Source: CANHVK01 sp046304235 (GTDB lineage Bacteria; Bacteroidota; Bacteroidia; Flavobacteriales_D; Crocinitomicaceae). From it: DNA of 18,527 nucleotides. This document shows, one piece after another, positions 14,108 to 18,527 of this stretch; the stretch's first letter is position 1; every line of letters begins with the position of its first letter. The position numbers and the translations under genes were made by a program. The notes under the pieces are model-generated. The model had not been told where the DNA came from, searched no databases, and saw only the letters and a list, made by a program, of their open reading frames with translations. The stretch spans positions 1 to 18,527 of the forward strand of contig JBKCEW010000108.1 in the NCBI GenBank assembly GCA_046304235.1, given 5' to 3'.

Positions 14108-17101
14108 ATGTTTCGAGTAGTAAACTTACTTTTTTTATTCTTTGGATTATTTTATTCCTTAAATACTTTTGCTTTAGTACCTCCTCCTGATGTTTCTAAG
14201 GATTCTGTGATACTCGATTTGAAAAATGCCACCGTTTCGTTTAATACTGGTGAAAGATTTATTGACATCCCAGTAATAGTTAAAGCAAAAAATCCGGTTA
14301 GTTCTTTTGATATTCGAATGAAGTTTAATCAAGACAAATTGGAATACGTATCTACAATTAAAGTAAATACTCAATTAGAACCCTTTACATTTCTAAATAC
14401 GAATGATAATTTTTTGAGAAATAATACTGCAGGTCCATTCGTTTCTTTTAATATACCTAATAATACTCCATTAATTTTCTTTCGATTTAAGTTAAAACAA
14501 AATTGTGCGCTTGTTAATTCTTCTGATTTCTTTCAAATTACAACCCTTTTGATTGGGTATCCTTCAAAGAATAAGGTAACTGAAATGGAATCAGTACAGA
14601 CTTTTTCCAATTTATTAGTGAGTGGCTCTAAATGTACCAAGAATGCATTGACCTTCTCTGGACCAAGTACTTCAAGTGGTGTTCCAATTGCTGAATATAA
14701 ATGGGAATTCGGTAATGGTTCTTTTTCAAATACACAATCTGTTAACACTTCTTTTGTTGATCCAGGTGATTATGAAATCAAATTAGTAGTTAAAACGGTT
14801 GATGGTTGTAAAGATTCAACGAATCAATCAATATATGTTAATGAATCTCCCATTGCTAGTTTTGATTACACTACAAATGAATCCCTCGATACGGTTTATT
14901 TCAATAATTTGTCGAGTGTTACGAATGATGAAATGAGTTTTGAATGGAACTTTGGAGATAAATCTTCTAGCTTTTCTAAAGATCCAAAACATCATTATGC
15001 TTCAGGTGGTGTTTTTCCAGTAGAACTGATAGTACGTACTTTAACTGGTTGTTTTGCCCGTTTTGTTGCTAATGTAGTTCTTGAAAAGCCTATTGCTGAT
15101 TTTGATTATACAGCTAACGCGTGTGCAAATGCAGATTTGGTTTTTGAGGATAAATCTATTTTCAATTTTGGTCAAATTACTGATTGGAAATGGGATTTTG
15201 GTGATAATTCATCTTCTACAACTAAAAACTCAACCCACAAATTTCTTACTTCGGGAAAATATGTTGTGAAATTGATTGTTATATCTGACAAAGGAATTAA
15301 GTCTGAAGTTTCAAAAACTGTAGAAATAAATAATAAACCAATTGTTAATTTTGAGGCAAATACTACTTCGGGTTGTTCTCCATTATATGTAAGTTTTAGT
15401 AATAATTCAATATACGATTTAGGTTCTCGTTTTATATATGATTTCGGTGATGATCAAATGTCTATACAACCTGATCCAGTTCAGGGATTTATTGAGCCAA
15501 AATCTTATACAATTAAAAAGGTGATTATTACTCCTGGTGGTTGTAAAGATTCTTTAATAAGAACTTCTTATATCACTGTTTCACCTAACCCAATCGTATC
15601 TTTTTCTAAATCTAATGGATGTTTAAATACTTTGTTAAATTTTGCTGATAGTTCAAAAGTAGATAATGGTTCTATTGTTGCTTGGGATTGGAATTTTGGT
15701 GATGGGTTTTCAGTATATACTAAAAATGCACAACATACCTTTAATAAAGCGGGTAAATTCCCGATCAAATTAACAGTTACTTCTAATAAAGGGTGTTCTG
15801 AATCTTTTCAAGATTCAATTCATATTAATACCAAACCTAAAGTACAATTTAATGCAGAAAAAACAGATGGTTGTATCCCTCTAACTCCTGTTTTTAAAGA
15901 TTTCTCTACTACTGTTGTAGGCTCTACTTATAATTGGGATTTTGGTGACAAAACCTATTCATTTGATAAAAATCCTAACAAAATCTATCAAAAAGATGGT
16001 AGGTTTTCAGTAAAACTAACAGTGATTGCTCCAGGTGGGTGTTCTGATTCCTTAATCATACCGAATTATATCAATCCGCTCAGTTTAGTGTTAGCAAAAT
16101 TTACTGAATCTACGCATTGTGCCAATAGAATCATGCAGTTTACGGATAGTTCAACAGTGTCAAATGGTAAAATTGCAACTTGGAATTGGAATTTCGGCAA
16201 TGGTTCATCTAGTACCCAAACAAATCCATCGTCTGTTTTCCAAAAATCAGGTAACTATACTGTTTCTTTAACTGTTACATCAGATCAAGGTTGTGAAAAT
16301 GTAACGTCTAAAGAGATTAGCATTGATGACGTTCCGAATGTGGATTTCACAGCGGATAAAACCAATGGTTGTTTCCCTGATGTAATCGTATTTGATAACA
16401 AATCAACTTTCATGGAGGGATCTAAATTTGAATGGCATTTTGGTGATGGTTTCAAGCAAACATTTTTTGCTCCAGCGCACAAGTACATGGATATTGATTC
16501 TTTTACAGTAAAATGTATTGGGATCTCCCCTCAAGGTTGTAAAGATTCTTTAGTAAGAGATAAATACATTTCAATCCAAATTAGCCCGATTTCAAAATTT
16601 GAAATAGAAAATAAGAAAGTATTAATTCCAGGATTTAAAATTAATTTCACAAATCTTTCGACGATTGCTAAAGACTATGTTTGGTCTTTTGGTGATAGTA
16701 CAATCTCGGGATTTAAAAATCCATCACATCAATTTCTTGATTCTGGATTATTTAAAGTGTGTTTAACAGCCAAAAATTCAGAGTATTGTAAATCGGTTTA
16801 TTGTGAAAATATTCAAATAAGATACCCTGGTAATATTGCAGTTCCTAATGCTTTTTCTCCAAATAATGATGGAAAAAATGATGTGTTTAGAGTTCTGGGA
16901 GGTCCTATTTCTGAAATGAGCTTTAAAATTTACAATGCTTGGGGTAGTTTAGTATTTACAGGTGAAAGTCAAAATGAAGGTTGGGATGGAAACTTTGGTG
17001 GTGAAAAACAGCCGATTGGGGAGTATAATTATATTTTGATTGGAAAATTATCTGATGGTTCCGAAATTAATAAGACTGGCGTAATCAACTTAACACGATA
17101 A
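14108..17101 (+). CDS. T9SS type B secreted giant: cohesin-like N-terminus, nine PKD domains, gliding-type C-terminus
   Basis: This 997-aa protein has a signal peptide (~1-22, ending LNTFA). Residues ~32-160 look cohesin-like (ATVSFNTGERFIDIPVIV, SFDIRMKFNQDKLEYVS). Nine PKD domains span ~172-905, most with the (W/Y)xFG(D/N) core, as in WDWNFGDG. Residues 906-997 are a gliding motility-associated type B C-terminal domain (AVPNAFSPNNDGKNDVFRV, FKIYNAWGSLVF, GWDGNFGGE, PIGEYNYILIG). Type B substrates are exported by T9SS with help from a PorP/SprF-like partner, and such a gene follows 3 bases later. The protein is probably a surface adhesin or filament; the PKD domains act as spacers. Middle PKD domains alternate in two types (see the repeat entry). 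A calcium-dependent or carbohydrate role is not shown. Confidence 0.92.
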   Translation: MFRVVNLLFLFFGLFYSLNTFALVPPPDVSKDSVILDLKNATVSFNTGERFIDIPVIVKAKNPVSSFDIRMKFNQDKLEYVSTIKVNTQLEPFTFLNTNDNFLRNNTAGPFVSFNIPNNTPLIFFRFKLKQNCALVNSSDFFQITTLLIGYPSKNKVTEMESVQTFSNLLVSGSKCTKNALTFSGPSTSSGVPIAEYKWEFGNGSFSNTQSVNTSFVDPGDYEIKLVVKTVDGCKDSTNQSIYVNESPIASFDYTTNESLDTVYFNNLSSVTNDEMSFEWNFGDKSSSFSKDPKHHYASGGVFPVELIVRTLTGCFARFVANVVLEKPIADFDYTANACANADLVFEDKSIFNFGQITDWKWDFGDNSSSTTKNSTHKFLTSGKYVVKLIVISDKGIKSEVSKTVEINNKPIVNFEANTTSGCSPLYVSFSNNSIYDLGSRFIYDFGDDQMSIQPDPVQGFIEPKSYTIKKVIITPGGCKDSLIRTSYITVSPNPIVSFSKSNGCLNTLLNFADSSKVDNGSIVAWDWNFGDGFSVYTKNAQHTFNKAGKFPIKLTVTSNKGCSESFQDSIHINTKPKVQFNAEKTDGCIPLTPVFKDFSTTVVGSTYNWDFGDKTYSFDKNPNKIYQKDGRFSVKLTVIAPGGCSDSLIIPNYINPLSLVLAKFTESTHCANRIMQFTDSSTVSNGKIATWNWNFGNGSSSTQTNPSSVFQKSGNYTVSLTVTSDQGCENVTSKEISIDDVPNVDFTADKTNGCFPDVIVFDNKSTFMEGSKFEWHFGDGFKQTFFAPAHKYMDIDSFTVKCIGISPQGCKDSLVRDKYISIQISPISKFEIENKKVLIPGFKINFTNLSTIAKDYVWSFGDSTISGFKNPSHQFLDSGLFKVCLTAKNSEYCKSVYCENIQIRYPGNIAVPNAFSPNNDGKNDVFRVLGGPISEMSFKIYNAWGSLVFTGESQNEGWDGNFGGEKQPIGEYNYILIGKLSDGSEINKTGVINLTR
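15089..16582 (+). repeat. Three tandem two-domain PKD units (~166 residues each)
   Basis: PKD domains 3-8 (residues ~328-825) alternate between two forms. Form A has a WxWxFG core (DWKWDFGD, AWDWNFGD, TWNWNFGN) and ends in a (S/T)(N/D)xG segment. Form B has a GCxP start, a (Y/W)xFGD core and a GGCKDSL(I/V)-type end, as at GGCKDSLIRTSYI and QGCKDSLVRDKYI. Order is A-B-A-B-A-B, so the array grew by copying pairs. DNA identity is low enough that the duplication is not recent. Confidence 0.75.
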
Positions 17102-17104
17102 AAA

Positions 17105-18394
17105 ATGAATAAAATAGTAAAGTCCATAATTTTTATTTGGTTTGGTTCTCTAATATATGCCCAAGATGCTCGTTTTTACCAATACGAGATGAACGATCTT
17201 TTCTTAAATCCAGCCCTTACGGGTGATCGTTTGTTTGATAATCGCGGACTTCAAATCAACGTAAATTATAGAAGTAATTCATCTAAAAATTTAGTTAATG
17301 GTGATGCTAGTGCTCTTGGTCTAGGTATGGATATTCCATTAGGTCATCGTTTCTCTGTTGGTCAATACTTCGGTAACAATAGAGCTGTTGATGGTTCGTT
17401 TAATAATTTTAATTATTTCGCATCTGCGTCTTATAAGATTATTAATAGCCAGATGTTTAATGATAATCATTTATTGGCAGTTGGAATGCAGTTAGGTGTC
17501 GTTAATAACAGTTTAAATACTAAACGATTGTATTATGAGTCTCAATATTCTCCTTTTAGTTCTTCTGGTTTTGATCAGAATTTAGAATCGGGTGAATCTT
17601 TTGCGCAACAAAGTTTTTATAAATTAGACAACAACTTAGGTATTGTATACCGATATAAAATTCCTGATAAAAGATTGGCTTTGACATCTGGTGTATCCTT
17701 TTATCATATTTCAAAGAGTAATAAAAACACAGCTCTTGGAGAATTAAATGAACTTAGAACAAATGTTCATTTTCAATTTCATTATGATTTCAATGAAAAA
17801 ATGGGGATTTCGCCTCACTTATTATATACTAAACAAGGTATTACTCAAGATTTCAATTTAGGATCCTTTTTTCAATACAATATACACCCAGATGTATTTC
17901 CTATAATTGGTTTAAATTTAATTGCGAATAAAGCTTCCGTTTATCAATTGGGTTTGAGGTATAAAAACAGTATGTTTAAAATGAGTTATGCTTTTGCAAA
18001 TAGACGTAACACAGCGTTTGTAAATAATGGTTTGGAATTTGCTTATATTCATACCTTTATTTCAAAAGAGCAAACTTATCATGTTGGTGATTTTGATGAT
18101 AAAACTAATTCTATAAATAAGGATGAAAAAGAAGTTATTCTATCCAAATCATCAAAAGCGGGAGATAATTACTATTTGCTTAAACTAAAATTGATTGTTG
18201 ATCGATTAGATGTACTTATTAATTCTAAGGAAATATCAAAACTTGATATTCAAAGTGAATTGAATAAAATCATAGTTGAAATTCAAGAATTATCTAAAAT
18301 GACTACCACTGAGCGTTATTTAGAACTTGCAAATCAGTACAAACAGTTAATAGCTAATAAGCTAAAAATTTTAGAAACAAAAATTCATCAATAA
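17105..18394 (+). CDS. PorP/SprF-family T9SS outer-membrane protein with helical C-terminal extension
   Basis: This 429-aa protein has a signal peptide (MNKIVKSIIFIWFGSLIYAQ). The mature start (RFYQYEMNDLFLNPALTGD) is the family hallmark: a Tyr/Phe-rich start followed by NPALTG. A beta-barrel then runs to ~340 (LGLGMDIPLGHRFSVGQYFG, NHLLAVGMQLGVVNNSLN, VYQLGLRYKNSMFKMSYAF). Family members beside type B substrates help secrete or attach them, as SprF does for SprB in Flavobacterium. The gene lies 3 bases after its likely client and overlaps the next start (TAATG). Residues ~345-429 are unusual: a charged, Lys/Leu/Ile-rich helical region (KLKLIVDRLDVLINSKE, ELNKIIVEIQELSK) that looks like a coiled coil and makes the protein ~100 residues longer than common members. 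It should lie in the periplasm; a link to the periplasmic T9SS ring is speculative. Confidence 0.9.
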   Translation: MNKIVKSIIFIWFGSLIYAQDARFYQYEMNDLFLNPALTGDRLFDNRGLQINVNYRSNSSKNLVNGDASALGLGMDIPLGHRFSVGQYFGNNRAVDGSFNNFNYFASASYKIINSQMFNDNHLLAVGMQLGVVNNSLNTKRLYYESQYSPFSSSGFDQNLESGESFAQQSFYKLDNNLGIVYRYKIPDKRLALTSGVSFYHISKSNKNTALGELNELRTNVHFQFHYDFNEKMGISPHLLYTKQGITQDFNLGSFFQYNIHPDVFPIIGLNLIANKASVYQLGLRYKNSMFKMSYAFANRRNTAFVNNGLEFAYIHTFISKEQTYHVGDFDDKTNSINKDEKEVILSKSSKAGDNYYLLKLKLIVDRLDVLINSKEISKLDIQSELNKIIVEIQELSKMTTTERYLELANQYKQLIANKLKILETKIHQ

Positions 18395-18527
18395 TGCAAA
18401 GATTAGCAGTAATTGTAATTTCTTTATTATTGTCTAATGTTTTTTTTGGACAGAATAAGAAGCAGGTTAAAATTGATCTTAATGATTTGATGGTAGAAAT
18501 CAATAATATTTCAAAAACGAATACTCA
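18394..18527 (+). CDS. Start of an exported protein, cut by the window end
   Basis: An ATG at 18394 overlaps the TAA of the preceding gene by one base (TAATG), suggesting translational coupling. The first 44 residues are visible. They begin with a signal peptide (MQRLAVIVISLLLSNVFFGQ) followed by a charged segment (NKKQVKIDLNDLMVEINNIS). No domain can be named from so little. The position suggests a third component of the type B secretion cassette, perhaps an OmpA-like or tetratricopeptide protein as often found after PorP/SprF genes; that is a guess. Confidence 0.65.
   Translation, partial: MQRLAVIVISLLLSNVFFGQNKKQVKIDLNDLMVEINNISKTNT

Noticed and set aside
15081..15269. Short + strand open frame inside the PKD gene
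   Set aside because: It is an out-of-frame shadow of PKD coding sequence, with a low-complexity Leu/Ile product.
15089..16582. Regular repeats that might suggest a CRISPR array
   Set aside because: The repetition is at protein level, in frame, with diverged DNA and no identical short repeats or spacers.
1..18527. tRNA, rRNA, insertion sequences, attachment sites or phage genes
   Set aside because: No tRNA-like cloverleaf, transposase, integrase or terminal inverted repeats were seen in any intergenic gap, and all gaps are under 200 bases.

Overview
The window is AT-rich DNA from a Bacteroidota bacterium, most likely Flavobacteriales (a Fluviicola/Crocinitomicaceae- or Cryomorphaceae-like lineage is my best guess; it is not proven). 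The evidence is type IX secretion (T9SS) type A and type B C-terminal sorting domains, a PorP/SprF-family protein, a TonB-dependent receptor with a carboxypeptidase-regulatory-like N-terminus, a FISUMP-domain lipoprotein, and perfect TAnnTTTG promoter elements. Every gene is on the + strand, and every complete product has a signal peptide or lipobox. The window is therefore an export and cell-surface locus. I see no RNA genes, mobile elements or CRISPR arrays.

Region 1 (about 52-8534) looks like one seven-gene operon. Spacings are 4-30 bp, with one ATGA overlap. In order it holds a single-domain secreted protein of an unnamed family, a second member of that family with a T9SS tail, a 1018-aa TonB-dependent receptor, a third member with a Cys-rich insert and a T9SS tail, a FISUMP lipoprotein, a small outer-membrane beta-barrel, and a secreted MORN-repeat protein. 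A weak hairpin overlapping the last stop codon may end it.

Region 2 (about 8535-13995) holds two large secreted proteins whose codon use suggests high expression. One is a beta-helix-like protein ending in a dockerin-type calcium loop instead of a T9SS tail. The other is a 1139-aa mosaic: the unnamed domain again, three Ig-like repeats, cohesin-like and dockerin-like segments, and a type A T9SS tail. A long-stem hairpin lies between them, and two tandem hairpins follow the second.

Region 3 (about 14083 to the window end) is a T9SS type B cassette. It has a 997-aa protein with a cohesin-like N-terminus, nine PKD domains and a gliding-motility-type C-terminus, then a PorP/SprF partner with an unusual helical extension, then the start of an overlapping third exported gene.

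The most interesting signal is the unnamed ~240-residue domain, present four times in the window. Three copies flank a TonB receptor in the operon and the fourth heads the mosaic adhesin. A second signal is a possible cohesin/dockerin-like pairing among neighbouring secreted proteins. Together they suggest a surface-assembly system whose parts reach the surface through T9SS. That is inference from sequence and context.
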